A stretch of DNA of 20,036 nucleotides from a virus: positions 1-20,036 of IMG/VR virus record IMGVR_UViG_3300025132_000415; one strand, given 5' to 3'. Each line of letters begins with the position of its first letter. Within the stretch, counting starts at the first letter, position 1. Made by a program: the position numbers and the translations under genes. The notes under the pieces were generated by a model. It was not told the DNA's origin, ran no database searches, and saw nothing but the letters and a program-made list of their open reading frames with translations. This document shows positions 1-7,958 of this stretch, piece after piece.

Positions 1-76
1 TATATATATGTATGGTACTTGTATGGTATAGGTTTAGCATTATTGTCTCATCCATAGGACAAAATTAACAAAGGGT

Positions 77-613
77 ATGAAAGAAAAACAAGAGTTAGAA
101 AGTCATATACAAGAAGCAATTAAAGAGATTGCAAAAGATAAAGAGTTGCAAAAGGTAAAGAGTTTATCTCGGATGAACCCTGCAAAGGTAGCAGAGATAT
201 TGTATTTATTTTCTATAGGTATATCTCAAACATCTATGATAAGAAAGTATAACTTTGATAGACCTACAATTATAAATACACTTGTAGATTACGCAGATTA
301 CAAAGATCAATTTAGGGAACTAGGTGCAAAGCTTGCAGGTAGAAGTTATGTAAATCTAGAAAGCCTTGAAGAGGATATTATACAAAATGTAAGAGAAAAG
401 ATACAAAGTGGCGAGTATTCTCCTACACCTAAAGACATTAAGGAGATTAGTATAGCAAAGAGTAATTCTGCAAGACAAGCCTTGACAGCTCGTGGAGAAG
501 CTAGTTCAATAACTGAAACAAGGAACATAGTTACCCAAGAAGATTATGAAGATACTATGCGAGCAGCACAAGAAAGACTAATAGAAATAGATGCAGAAGT
601 AGAAGATGAGTAA
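77..613 (+). CDS. Probable terminase small subunit
   Basis: The 178-aa product is charged and mostly helical. Residues about 33-70 look like a helix-turn-helix (a hydrophobic helix, then GISQTSMIRKYNF, then a second helix), as expected of the small terminase that recognises phage DNA and loads the large terminase. The middle and C-terminal parts (about 85-178) are Lys/Glu-rich helices that could mediate oligomerisation. The strongest argument is position: it lies upstream of an unmistakable large terminase, with one short gene between. The ATG follows AAAGGG closely. The stop overlaps the next start by 8 bases. I recognise no diagnostic family motif, so another DNA-binding regulator is possible. 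Confidence 0.62.
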   Translation: MKEKQELESHIQEAIKEIAKDKELQKVKSLSRMNPAKVAEILYLFSIGISQTSMIRKYNFDRPTIINTLVDYADYKDQFRELGAKLAGRSYVNLESLEEDIIQNVREKIQSGEYSPTPKDIKEISIAKSNSARQALTARGEASSITETRNIVTQEDYEDTMRAAQERLIEIDAEVEDE

Positions 614-851
614 CACAAAATTCCCAGAAGAAGATCCTGACATAGAACAAGAAGCTCTTCAAAGGGCATTAGGGATAATAGGTGAGTTTTTTCATTCGTA
701 TTCATTAGTTGTATTAGATTCTGATGGTATCTTAAATTACTATAGTAGTAGTTATTATGAGGGTAAAATGCTATGTAGTGAAGCTATTGCAGAAATGAAT
801 AAGGATAACATAAATGAAGAAGAGGAAGAGGAAGAAGAAGAAGAAGAATGA
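606..851 (+). CDS. Small acidic protein with poly-glutamate tail
   Basis: This 81-aa protein lies between the two terminase genes and is not recognised. The N-terminal half is acidic and helical. The middle contains VLDSDGILNYYSSSYYEG (about 36-53), rich in Tyr and Ser. The last 11 residues are all Glu, encoded by GAA/GAG codons at 816-848. It overlaps the small terminase gene by 8 bases, and its TGA overlaps the large terminase ATG (ATGA), so translation is probably coupled. The purine-rich Glu tract also contains GAGGAAGAGGAAG, which can serve as the ribosome binding site of the terminase. Its place suggests a packaging accessory, but this is only inference from neighbourhood. Confidence 0.72.
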   Translation: MSNTKFPEEDPDIEQEALQRALGIIGEFFHSYSLVVLDSDGILNYYSSSYYEGKMLCSEAIAEMNKDNINEEEEEEEEEEE

Positions 852-2509
852 GTGAGTTAGTATTTACACCTCACCCAATGTTGTCTACACCTAGTGATGA
901 AGATATATTAAAGCTTGGTTTAAAAGATAAAAAATTGTTAATAGATTTGTATAATGCTCATGAGGGTAGAATTAAGGCATCAGAAGAAGATCCATTAAGG
1001 TATGGTTTTGATTTAGATTCCTGGGAAAGAATAGGTGCAGGCTTAAAAAAATCTAATGAGTGCTTGGTTTTAGGAGGTAATCGTAGTGGTAAAACTACAG
1101 GTTGTGCTAAATTAATAATGCAAGCAGTAGTAGAAAACCAAGAGGGTCATATTGTATGCTTTAGTCAAAACATAGATACAAGTATTAAAATACAACAAAA
1201 AGCTATGTGGGAGATGATGCCCAAGGAGTTTAGGCGAAAGACAAAAAGCACAGTGGGTTATATAAATTACTCTATGCAAAATGGTTTTACTGGGCAATCA
1301 TTTATATTTCCTGATACTAAAACTCGTGTAGATTTTAAGACTTATACACAATTTAGTAACAATCAGACAATACTTGAGGGCTTTGAGTTTGGATTTAAGA
1401 CTCAAGGAGATAATAATATAGGAGCTTGGTTAGATGAATATCTTGGAGACGCTACCTTGGTAAATACATTAAGATTTAGATTAGCTACTAGGAACTCAAA
1501 ATTGCTTGTAGGGTTTACACCTATAGATGGATATACCCCATTTATAGCAGAGTATTTGAAAAATGCACAAATAATAATGACTAAACCTGCAAAGTTATTA
1601 AATAATAAAGAAGTGCCTATATTACAATATAGTCCTAATAGAGATGCTATTGTTTGCTATTTACATTCAGACGAAAATCCTTTTGGTGGATATGATAGAA
1701 TAGCTAAAGATTTAAGAGGTAGACCAGAGGATGAAATTATGGTTCGTGCATATGGAATACCTGTAAAATCAATGACAAGTTTATTACCATTATTTAATAC
1801 AGAAGTAAATGTTTTATCTGAAAAACCAAACAAATATGGAAGAGCCTTCCCTGATATACGGAATCTCCAAGAGTTTACTTGTTATCAAGTGGTTGACCCC
1901 GCAGGAGCTAGAAACTATGTTGCTTTATGGGCTGCAGTTAATGCAAAAGGAGAAATTTTTATTAGAAAAGAGTTTCCTGATAGAGATACTTATGGAGAGT
2001 GGGCAATATTTGGTGATCCTAAATGGAGATACGGATCTGCAGCGAAAAAAATCGGTTACAATGTTGAGGGATATACTAAATTATTTAAAGAAATAGAAAA
2101 AGAATTAGGTATTAGGGTCTATGAGAGGATAGGAGACTCAAGGTATTTTGCTAGAGAAAATGAAAACAATGAAGATTTGTTTCATTCATTTGATGATTTT
2201 GGTATGCATTTCTTACCTAGTGATGGTAGAACAGAAGATATAGGAATATCTGCTCTAGATGATTGGTTTAATTATAATCCTAAAGTAAAAATAGATAAAG
2301 TAAATCAACCTATATGTTATATTCATAGAGATTGTGGAAATCTAATAGATAGTATAATAAATTATAATTCTAATAAAAAAATGGATGAGCCATTAAAAGA
2401 CTTTTTTGATGCATTAAGATATTTAAGGATGCATAATGCAGGAGAAGGACCAGATTTTGTTGACAAAAGAAAATTAGAAGTTACAAAGAAAAATAAGGGA
2501 GGATATTAA
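848..2509 (+). CDS. terL: Terminase large subunit (packaging ATPase and nuclease)
   Basis: This is the motor that pumps DNA into the procapsid through the portal and cuts the concatemer. In the 553-aa product the ATPase domain has a Walker A GGNRSGKT at 76-83 and a Walker B ending in WLDE at 194-197. FTP at 223-225 fits the coupling motif region. The RNase H-fold nuclease domain follows, with candidate metal-binding Asp350 (VVDPAG), Asp430 (IGDSRYF) and Asp521 in FFDALRY, a typical terminase C-terminal signature. Length and motif order match a complete large terminase. The start overlaps the preceding stop (ATGA) and the stop overlaps the next ATG (TAATG). The 3' half is more AT-rich than the 5' half. 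Confidence 0.95.
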   Translation: MSELVFTPHPMLSTPSDEDILKLGLKDKKLLIDLYNAHEGRIKASEEDPLRYGFDLDSWERIGAGLKKSNECLVLGGNRSGKTTGCAKLIMQAVVENQEGHIVCFSQNIDTSIKIQQKAMWEMMPKEFRRKTKSTVGYINYSMQNGFTGQSFIFPDTKTRVDFKTYTQFSNNQTILEGFEFGFKTQGDNNIGAWLDEYLGDATLVNTLRFRLATRNSKLLVGFTPIDGYTPFIAEYLKNAQIIMTKPAKLLNNKEVPILQYSPNRDAIVCYLHSDENPFGGYDRIAKDLRGRPEDEIMVRAYGIPVKSMTSLLPLFNTEVNVLSEKPNKYGRAFPDIRNLQEFTCYQVVDPAGARNYVALWAAVNAKGEIFIRKEFPDRDTYGEWAIFGDPKWRYGSAAKKIGYNVEGYTKLFKEIEKELGIRVYERIGDSRYFARENENNEDLFHSFDDFGMHFLPSDGRTEDIGISALDDWFNYNPKVKIDKVNQPICYIHRDCGNLIDSIINYNSNKKMDEPLKDFFDALRYLRMHNAGEGPDFVDKRKLEVTKKNKGGY

Positions 2510-2886
2510 TGGCAAAAAGAAGATTAACAGAGATAGCAAATGATTTAGGTATTTCTTTTGAAGAAGCTAATGATTTAGTAGTAAATCATCTTGAAGAAGA
2601 GATGGTAACAGGTGTAGGTAAAAATACTTGGATAAATGAAATAGGACAAGATTTATTAGATAATTTTGTACCTATACCACAAATATACAGAGGTAAGGTT
2701 ACAGGTAGGTGTCCTAATAAAACTTTTGTCTATGTATATATAAAAGAAATGACTAAAAAAGTCCCTGTAAAATTACCTTTTAAATATATAAATAAAGAGA
2801 TGGTTGGTAAGTATGTATATATAGAAGCAGACAATTCTAGTATAGAAACTAGATATAGATATATTAAACCACCAGAAGTTGATTGA
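2509..2886 (+). CDS. Small protein with IF2_N-like N-terminus
   Basis: The 125-aa product has two visible parts. Residues 5-52 (RLTEIANDLGISFEEANDLV and on) resemble the small helical IF2_N-type domain of translation initiation factor 2, which is also found in other nucleic-acid-binding proteins. Residues about 58-121 are beta-rich with many Lys, Tyr and Val (YRGKVTG, FVYVYIKEM), like a small barrel. A strong Shine-Dalgarno (AAGGGAGG at 2495-2502, six bases before the ATG) and a one-base overlap with the terminase stop support the start. Its position between large terminase and portal suggests a packaging or assembly accessory. The domain assignment is by eye, and the function is unknown. Confidence 0.75.
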   Translation: MAKRRLTEIANDLGISFEEANDLVVNHLEEEMVTGVGKNTWINEIGQDLLDNFVPIPQIYRGKVTGRCPNKTFVYVYIKEMTKKVPVKLPFKYINKEMVGKYVYIEADNSSIETRYRYIKPPEVD

Positions 2887-2888
2887 TG

Positions 2889-2897
2889 TGATATAAT
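2889..2897 (+). promoter_or_regulatory. Candidate extended -10 promoter before portal
   Basis: TGATATAAT matches the extended -10 consensus (TGnTATAAT) and lies in the 19-base gap just before the portal ATG. No convincing -35 is visible. The same nine bases also occur inside genes (5849-5857 and 9211-9219), so in DNA this AT-rich the match may be chance. Confidence 0.25.
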
Positions 2898-2905
2898 TTT
2901 CGGTA

Positions 2906-4990
2906 ATGGAAAATCCAGAAATTTCAAAATCTCTTACTTATTTAAGTAAAGAACCAGATGTTAAAACTTTAATCTATTCTTACTACCAAACTATTACAGA
3001 TTTAGAACCCTATTTTGATTTATGTAGAAGTTCTTATGATGATAGAAGAAATTGGTGGGCAGGTAAATCTAGAGATCATAGGAAGCATGGATCTGATGCA
3101 TTTCCTTGGGAAGGTGCATCTGATATGGAATCCCATGTTATAGATGAAAGAATAACTAGACTGGTTTCTTTATTTATGTCTAGTCTAAATCGTGCAAATG
3201 TAAAAGCATTTCCTGTTGAAGTTAATGATATACCTAGAAGTAAATTAGTATCTGGTTTTTTAAAATGGATGATTAGTTCAGGGTATATACCTAGATTCTT
3301 TAAAGAAATGGAACTAGGTGCAAACTATTTATTAGAAAGAGGTTTATTACTTACATATATAGGTTGGCATAGAGAAGATAGAAAGTTTTTACAAAAATTA
3401 GATTTAGATCAAATTTCAAGCATAGCACCAGAAGTTGCAAACATTATTGCTAATGAAGAACAAACAGAAAATATTGAATTATTATTAATGCAAACATTTC
3501 CTGGAGTAACTCCTAAAAGAGCAAAGACTGCATTAAAAGAATTAAGAGAAAATGGATTTGCAGAATTACCTATTGTTCGTAGACAAATAGATGCACCTGA
3601 ATTAAAAACACTTGCACCTGATGGAGATTTTTTCTTTCCTAGCTATGTAACAGATCCACAAAGAGCACCTTATTGTTTTTGGAGAACATACTATACAGCT
3701 CAAGAATTACAAAATAAAGTATATACAGAAAATTGGGATGAAGGATTTGTTGATTACATTATTAAGAATTATAAAGGAGTAAATATTAATTCTATAGAAA
3801 GAGAACAAGAAGGTAGAAGAAGTAATACAATTAGTGATGATACATATGATGCAGATGATTTAATAGAAATTGTATATGGTTATCAAAGATTAATTGATAA
3901 AGAAGATAATTCTGAAGGTATTTATTGCACAGTATTTCATAAAAATTTTAGTGGTAAACAAAGAGTAAAATCCTATGCAAAGTTTGAACTTCTTAATGGT
4001 TATGAAGATTATCCTGTAGTTGTAACAAAACTATCAGAGGATTCAAAAAGACTTTATGATACAATGACTATACCTGATTTATTAAGAGGTATACAAAATC
4101 AAATAAAAGTAGAAAGAGATTCTCGCATAGATAGAAATAGTTTAGCTACATTACCACCAATAATGCACCCTGTTGGACAAGCACCTACAGATTATGGACC
4201 AGGTAGATTTATACCATATAGAAGAAAAGGAGATTTAGATTTTGGTCCAACACCACCTTCTCCAGGAGGATCTATTGAAATAGAAAGAACATTAGAATCT
4301 CAAGCAGATTCATTAGTAGGATTAGATATAGAAAACCCTCTAGCACCTATAAGGAGACAATTTTTAATTGATAAGTTTTTAAGACATACAGCAGATGTAT
4401 TAAAAATGGCTTTCAAATGCTTTCAAAGATTTGGACCAGATCAAATATTTTTTAAAGTCACAGGTAATCCTAATCCAATAGAATTTTCTAAAGGTAGAGC
4501 AGATGAAGATTTTGATATTATCATAAACTATGATGCATTAAATGCAGATCAAGAAAGCCAAGAGAAAAAATTAAATGCTTTAGTATCTCTTACTTCTTTA
4601 GATAGAAGTGGTCAAATAAACATAGATGCTTTATTAGAAACTATTGCAAATTCTATTGACCCTGTATTAGCAGATAATATTTTACAACCTGTAGAAGTAG
4701 CTCAACAAGAAGTATTAGAAAAAATTACAGATGATTTATCTAAAATATATGCAGGAATTGAAATGCCTGCTAGACCAAATGGTGGTCAAGCTGCTTTACA
4801 AATAATTCAAGAATATACCCAACAACCTGATATTGCAAATAGATTACAGTCAGATGAAGCATTTAAAGCTAGACTTGAAAAATATATTGGTCAATATACC
4901 TTCATGCAACAACAAGCACAAAATGCACAGATAGGTAGAATAGGAACACAACCTGCAGAAATGGGTAATGTTCAAACACAAGGTATGTAA
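2906..4990 (+). CDS. Portal protein (P22-type)
   Basis: The portal is the dodecameric ring at one capsid vertex through which DNA enters and leaves, and on which terminase and tail assemble. The 694-aa product fits the large portals of P22-like and related podoviruses. The N-terminal region has PWEGASD at 67-73, a signature seen in this portal group, followed by the helical stretch ERITRLVSLFMSSLNRANVKAFP. The centre has QNQIKVERDSRIDRNSLATLPP, corresponding to the stem/wing region. The C-terminus is helical and very rich in Gln, Ala and Met (about 650-694), reminiscent of the C-terminal barrel of P22-like portals. Codons are strongly AT-ending. It follows the terminase block directly, the usual order. 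Confidence 0.88.
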   Translation: MENPEISKSLTYLSKEPDVKTLIYSYYQTITDLEPYFDLCRSSYDDRRNWWAGKSRDHRKHGSDAFPWEGASDMESHVIDERITRLVSLFMSSLNRANVKAFPVEVNDIPRSKLVSGFLKWMISSGYIPRFFKEMELGANYLLERGLLLTYIGWHREDRKFLQKLDLDQISSIAPEVANIIANEEQTENIELLLMQTFPGVTPKRAKTALKELRENGFAELPIVRRQIDAPELKTLAPDGDFFFPSYVTDPQRAPYCFWRTYYTAQELQNKVYTENWDEGFVDYIIKNYKGVNINSIEREQEGRRSNTISDDTYDADDLIEIVYGYQRLIDKEDNSEGIYCTVFHKNFSGKQRVKSYAKFELLNGYEDYPVVVTKLSEDSKRLYDTMTIPDLLRGIQNQIKVERDSRIDRNSLATLPPIMHPVGQAPTDYGPGRFIPYRRKGDLDFGPTPPSPGGSIEIERTLESQADSLVGLDIENPLAPIRRQFLIDKFLRHTADVLKMAFKCFQRFGPDQIFFKVTGNPNPIEFSKGRADEDFDIIINYDALNADQESQEKKLNALVSLTSLDRSGQINIDALLETIANSIDPVLADNILQPVEVAQQEVLEKITDDLSKIYAGIEMPARPNGGQAALQIIQEYTQQPDIANRLQSDEAFKARLEKYIGQYTFMQQQAQNAQIGRIGTQPAEMGNVQTQGM

Positions 4991-4993
4991 TAA

Positions 4994-5221
4994 ATGAATT
5001 TATCTTTAGAAGAAGCTTTAAAATTTTTACAAAATCATCAACACTTTGCTGTTTTTATAAAAACAATTCACTTATTAAGAGAAGAAGCAATTAGTGAATT
5101 GCACAATGCTAGCTCTGATAGTATTCAACAAATATCTGGTAGAATAATTACCTATGATCAAATACTACAAATGTCTAATTGGGATAAGTTAAGAGACATT
5201 CATAAGGAGTACATTAGTTAA
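4994..5221 (+). CDS. Small hypothetical protein downstream of portal
   Basis: The 75-aa, predominantly helical protein starts three bases after the portal stop. It begins with MNLSLEEALKFLQNHQHF and continues with a second amphipathic helix (IHLLREEAISELHNAS) and a C-terminal SNWDKLRDIHKEYI. It is not recognised with confidence, but short helical proteins of this kind are common between portal and scaffold genes in marine podoviruses. The reading frame is clean, AT-biased at third positions like its neighbours, and fills the space exactly, so I consider it real. A role in portal or capsid assembly is inferred only from position. Confidence 0.72.
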   Translation: MNLSLEEALKFLQNHQHFAVFIKTIHLLREEAISELHNASSDSIQQISGRIITYDQILQMSNWDKLRDIHKEYIS

Positions 5222-5241
5222 CTTGTATAGTATTGTATAAT
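5221..5241 (+). promoter_or_regulatory. Candidate promoter upstream of head genes
   Basis: The 52-base gap before the scaffold gene is one of the longer gaps in the window. It holds ACTTGTATAGTAT (5221-5233) followed by a perfect TATAAT (5236-5241). A 13-base copy differing at one position (ACTTGTATGGTAT, 17-29) lies a similar distance upstream of the first gene. No good -35 for a bacterial sigma-70 promoter is present, so the 13-mer could instead belong to a phage promoter. Confidence 0.33.
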
Positions 5242-5273
5242 GAATTTATTCGCAAACTCACAGGCGTAAATGT

Positions 5274-6380
5274 GTGGACAATATTATGACAAATGAAATC
5301 AAATCTGCAGACGCTGAAGCAGATTCACAAAATACAGCGAACCTAGTCGGTAATATGAGCCCTTCTGAATTTATTCAGAGGAGAATAGAAAAATCTAAAC
5401 CTGTAGAACAATCTAAACCTACAGAAGAAGAAATTTCTAATGAGAGTGTAGAGGAATCAAATACAACAGAAGAAGTAGTAAAAGAGAGTGCTACTAAAAC
5501 TGAAGTTGAAGATTCTAATACTGAAGATGTTCTTTCACAGTTTGATCTGGACACTATGTCTGACCAAGAGCTTAAAGATATTTCTGATAAGCTTGGAAGT
5601 CGTGCAGTAGCTCGTTTTGGTGAACTAACAGCAAGACGAAAGGCTGCAGAAGAGCGTATTGTATCAATGGAAAAACAAATAACAGATTTACAAACTAAAA
5701 GAGATAGAAATGTACCTGTTGTTAAAAACAATCCATTATCAAATATAACTGATCCCAAAAAATTACAAGAAGAAGCTAAATCAGCTCAAGAGGTTTTGGA
5801 TTGGGCAGAGGATTTATTATTTGAAAAAGGAGATGGTTATGGACCAGATGATATAATATCAACAATTAGTGGTAAAGAAGTTACAAAAGCAGATGTAAGA
5901 AAAAGTCTAAAGAACTCACAGAATATGTTAAGAAAATATATTCCTGCACAAATGCATACTCTTCGTAAAAAACACGAAGCAGTACAAGCAAAAACAGCTT
6001 TTGAAGCTCGTGCAAAAAAAGAGTTAGATTGGATGAATGATCCTAAACATGAGATGTTTACTAAATACCAAGCTATGGTTACTGATCGTAGACTTGTAGA
6101 GGTAAATCAAAAACATCCAGAATTAGGAGCACAACTCCCTTACTTGGTAGCTCATGCTGCTAATAGTTTGTATAACAACAATAGAGTACCTATTGCTGAT
6201 ACAGGAAAAGGTGTAAAATTAAATCCACCTAGAACTGCAAGTACAACTGCTGCTACTCCAGAAAAAAAACAAAGTAATTCATCTAAACAGATTGATGATC
6301 TAGCTACTCGTTTCAAAAAATCAGGCAACAAAAATGATTTCATAACTCTCCGAACATTACAAATGCAAAACAAAACTTAA
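5274..6380 (+). CDS. Capsid scaffold protein
   Basis: Scaffold proteins direct assembly of the major capsid protein into a procapsid and are then removed. The 368-aa product fits by position (between portal and capsid) and composition. A disordered Glu/Ser/Thr-rich N-terminal segment (about 35-85) precedes a charged coiled-coil (about 105-145, LTARRKAAEERIVSMEKQI). A long basic/acidic helical middle follows, then a Lys/Asn/Gln-rich C-terminus (about 315-368) of the sort that contacts capsid protein. The chosen start is GTG at 5274 with a weak AGGCG seven bases upstream. An in-frame ATG at 5286 is a reasonable alternative and would shorten the protein by four residues. No protease domain is visible. 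Confidence 0.82.
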   Translation: MDNIMTNEIKSADAEADSQNTANLVGNMSPSEFIQRRIEKSKPVEQSKPTEEEISNESVEESNTTEEVVKESATKTEVEDSNTEDVLSQFDLDTMSDQELKDISDKLGSRAVARFGELTARRKAAEERIVSMEKQITDLQTKRDRNVPVVKNNPLSNITDPKKLQEEAKSAQEVLDWAEDLLFEKGDGYGPDDIISTISGKEVTKADVRKSLKNSQNMLRKYIPAQMHTLRKKHEAVQAKTAFEARAKKELDWMNDPKHEMFTKYQAMVTDRRLVEVNQKHPELGAQLPYLVAHAANSLYNNNRVPIADTGKGVKLNPPRTASTTAATPEKKQSNSSKQIDDLATRFKKSGNKNDFITLRTLQMQNKT

Positions 6381-6397
6381 TTAGAAAGTAAAATATT

Positions 6398-7423
6398 ATG
6401 TCGTTTTCAAATACATTCGATACAACTAATCAAGGAAGTGCAGTTTCTAATCGTGAGGACTTAACAGATGTGTTGACCATCCTTGCTCCTGAAGAAACTC
6501 CAGTTCTTTCGTCTGCTTCAAAGCAGAAAGCTAGTGCTACATTTGTTGAGTGGACAGTAGACAAGTTATCTTCTCCATCTATTACAGGTGTAGCTGAAGG
6601 TGCTGATGTTACAAGTTTCACTGACAAATTTAGTGGTCGTGCAAGACTAGGTAACTATATTCAAAAATTCAGAAGAGACTATATGGTTTCAGATTTACAG
6701 GAAGCTGTAGATTCTGTTGGACCTGCAAAAGTTGCTCAAGCTGAATCTAAAGCAGTTCGTGAACTTAAAAGAGATATTGAAGCTCGTATTTTAAGTAACG
6801 AAGATAGATCAGTTGAAGATGGAGCAGGAACAAACTATGGTTTAAGAGGATTAGGAAAATTTTTAGCAGATGGTACAACTATTACAGGTGCACCTTCTGA
6901 TATTCCTGCTGACTATAGAACACCTACCTTAAATAATTCAAATGCAGGTTCTGTTTATACAGAAACAATTCTTAACACACAATTATCAGAAATATTCCGT
7001 CAAACAGGAGAATCTACTAATATGTTATTAGTAGTAGATACTGCTTTAAGAAGGAAAATATCTGACTTTGCTAGATTTGGTCCTGACCAAACTTCAGCTA
7101 ATAGTAGTTCAGGTGTAAGAAATGTTAATACTGATGCAACAAATGCTACAATAACATTATCTGTTGAAGTATATCAATCAGATCATGGAATGGTTTCTGT
7201 TGTAAATATGAATCCTGATACAGCACCTGCTACAGTAGCAAGTGGTGCAACTACACATACTGACGGATATATTATTAATCCTGATTATGTTGGTATTCAC
7301 GAATTAATACCTATGGGCTCAACTCGTCTACCAAATCTTGGTGGTGGAGAAAGAGGTTTCGTTGATTGTTCTTTGACTCTAGGAGTATATCATCCTGCAG
7401 CTCACGGAAAAATCGTTGACTAA
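6398..7423 (+). CDS. Major capsid protein (HK97 fold, SU10/DUF5309-like)
   Basis: The 341-aa product is the main shell protein. The N-terminal region SNREDLTDVLTILAPEETPV (17-36), followed by an EW..DKL segment, is the pattern I associate with the DUF5309/SU10-type major capsid family, which has the HK97 fold. The middle (about 80-140) is the charged spine-helix region (AESKAVRELKRDIEARIL). The C-terminus ends in compact beta structure (YIINPDYVGIHELIPMGSTRLPNLGG) typical of these shells. Codons here are less extreme than in the portal, with more GCT, CGT and GTT, consistent with high expression. It lies between scaffold and decoration-like genes and upstream of a strong terminator. Confidence 0.88.
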   Translation: MSFSNTFDTTNQGSAVSNREDLTDVLTILAPEETPVLSSASKQKASATFVEWTVDKLSSPSITGVAEGADVTSFTDKFSGRARLGNYIQKFRRDYMVSDLQEAVDSVGPAKVAQAESKAVRELKRDIEARILSNEDRSVEDGAGTNYGLRGLGKFLADGTTITGAPSDIPADYRTPTLNNSNAGSVYTETILNTQLSEIFRQTGESTNMLLVVDTALRRKISDFARFGPDQTSANSSSGVRNVNTDATNATITLSVEVYQSDHGMVSVVNMNPDTAPATVASGATTHTDGYIINPDYVGIHELIPMGSTRLPNLGGGERGFVDCSLTLGVYHPAAHGKIVD

Positions 7424-7452
7424 TATATAACTTATAGAAAGGAAAAAATATT

Positions 7453-7917
7453 ATGGGAAAATTAACTATAAACGAAAACCCACAAGGTTTTACAGATGAA
7501 TTAACAATTACATTTGAAGATTTCTCTGTAGCAAATGCTGGAACTCTTGCAGATGATGCAACTAAAACATTTACTTATGTTATTCCTGCAGGATCATTAG
7601 TTACTAAAGCTTCGGCTAAATTAGTAACTGCTTTTAATGATTCTGGAGGTGGAGATGAGTTAAATGTAGAAGTAGGAGATGGAGATGATCCTAATGGATA
7701 CATCACAAGTGCTAACTTACATACTGACCAAACAACAATCACATATGTTGCCAATAATGGTGCATTACTTGATAATGAAAATGGTAAAGTATATACAGCT
7801 GCTGATACTATCGACATCAAATTCACCCCTGATGTAAGTACAGGAACTGATTACTCATTAAATGAGTTAACTGCTGGTGAAGTCAAATTCAAGTTCGAGA
7901 TCTGCGACCTTAACTAA
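7453..7917 (+). CDS. Probable capsid decoration / head protein
   Basis: The 154-aa, acidic, beta-rich protein begins MGKLTINENPQGF and has alternating Thr/Val/Ile strands (TKTFTYVIPAGSLVTKASAKL) with Gly/Asp turns and no Cys until the C-terminal EICDLN. It has no signal peptide or membrane segment. A clear Shine-Dalgarno (AAAGGA, 7438-7443, nine bases before the ATG), one of the better ones in the window, suggests high expression. A strong terminator directly follows, so it shares the end of the capsid transcript. Its place immediately after the major capsid gene is where decoration proteins are usually found. I see no specific family motif, so the role is inference. Confidence 0.6.
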   Translation: MGKLTINENPQGFTDELTITFEDFSVANAGTLADDATKTFTYVIPAGSLVTKASAKLVTAFNDSGGGDELNVEVGDGDDPNGYITSANLHTDQTTITYVANNGALLDNENGKVYTAADTIDIKFTPDVSTGTDYSLNELTAGEVKFKFEICDLN

Positions 7918-7929
7918 TCAAATCGGTTT

Positions 7930-7955
7930 AGGGGGCGAAAGCCCCCTGCCTTTTT
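7930..7955 (+). terminator. Intrinsic terminator after capsid genes
   Basis: A seven-base stem AGGGGGC/GCCCCCT (7930-7936 with 7941-7947) closes a GAAA tetraloop and is followed by TGCC and five T (7951-7955). This GC-rich hairpin stands out in otherwise AT-rich DNA. It separates the scaffold/capsid/decoration block from neck and tail genes, probably lowering downstream transcription. Confidence 0.93.
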
Positions 7956-7958
7956 ATT

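Noticed and set aside
1-76. A tRNA or gene end in the leading 76 bases
   Set aside because: No cloverleaf and no open frame longer than a few codons is visible. Only the 13-mer noted above and AT-rich sequence are present.
1809-2096. 95-codon open frame inside the large terminase gene, same strand
   Set aside because: It lies wholly within a terminase frame that carries intact motifs across the same bases, has no ribosome binding site, and its product resembles nothing recognisable.
5375-5758. 127-codon minus-strand frame inside the scaffold gene
   Set aside because: Antisense of a Glu/Ser/Thr-rich coding stretch, with Ser/Val-rich product and no start signal.
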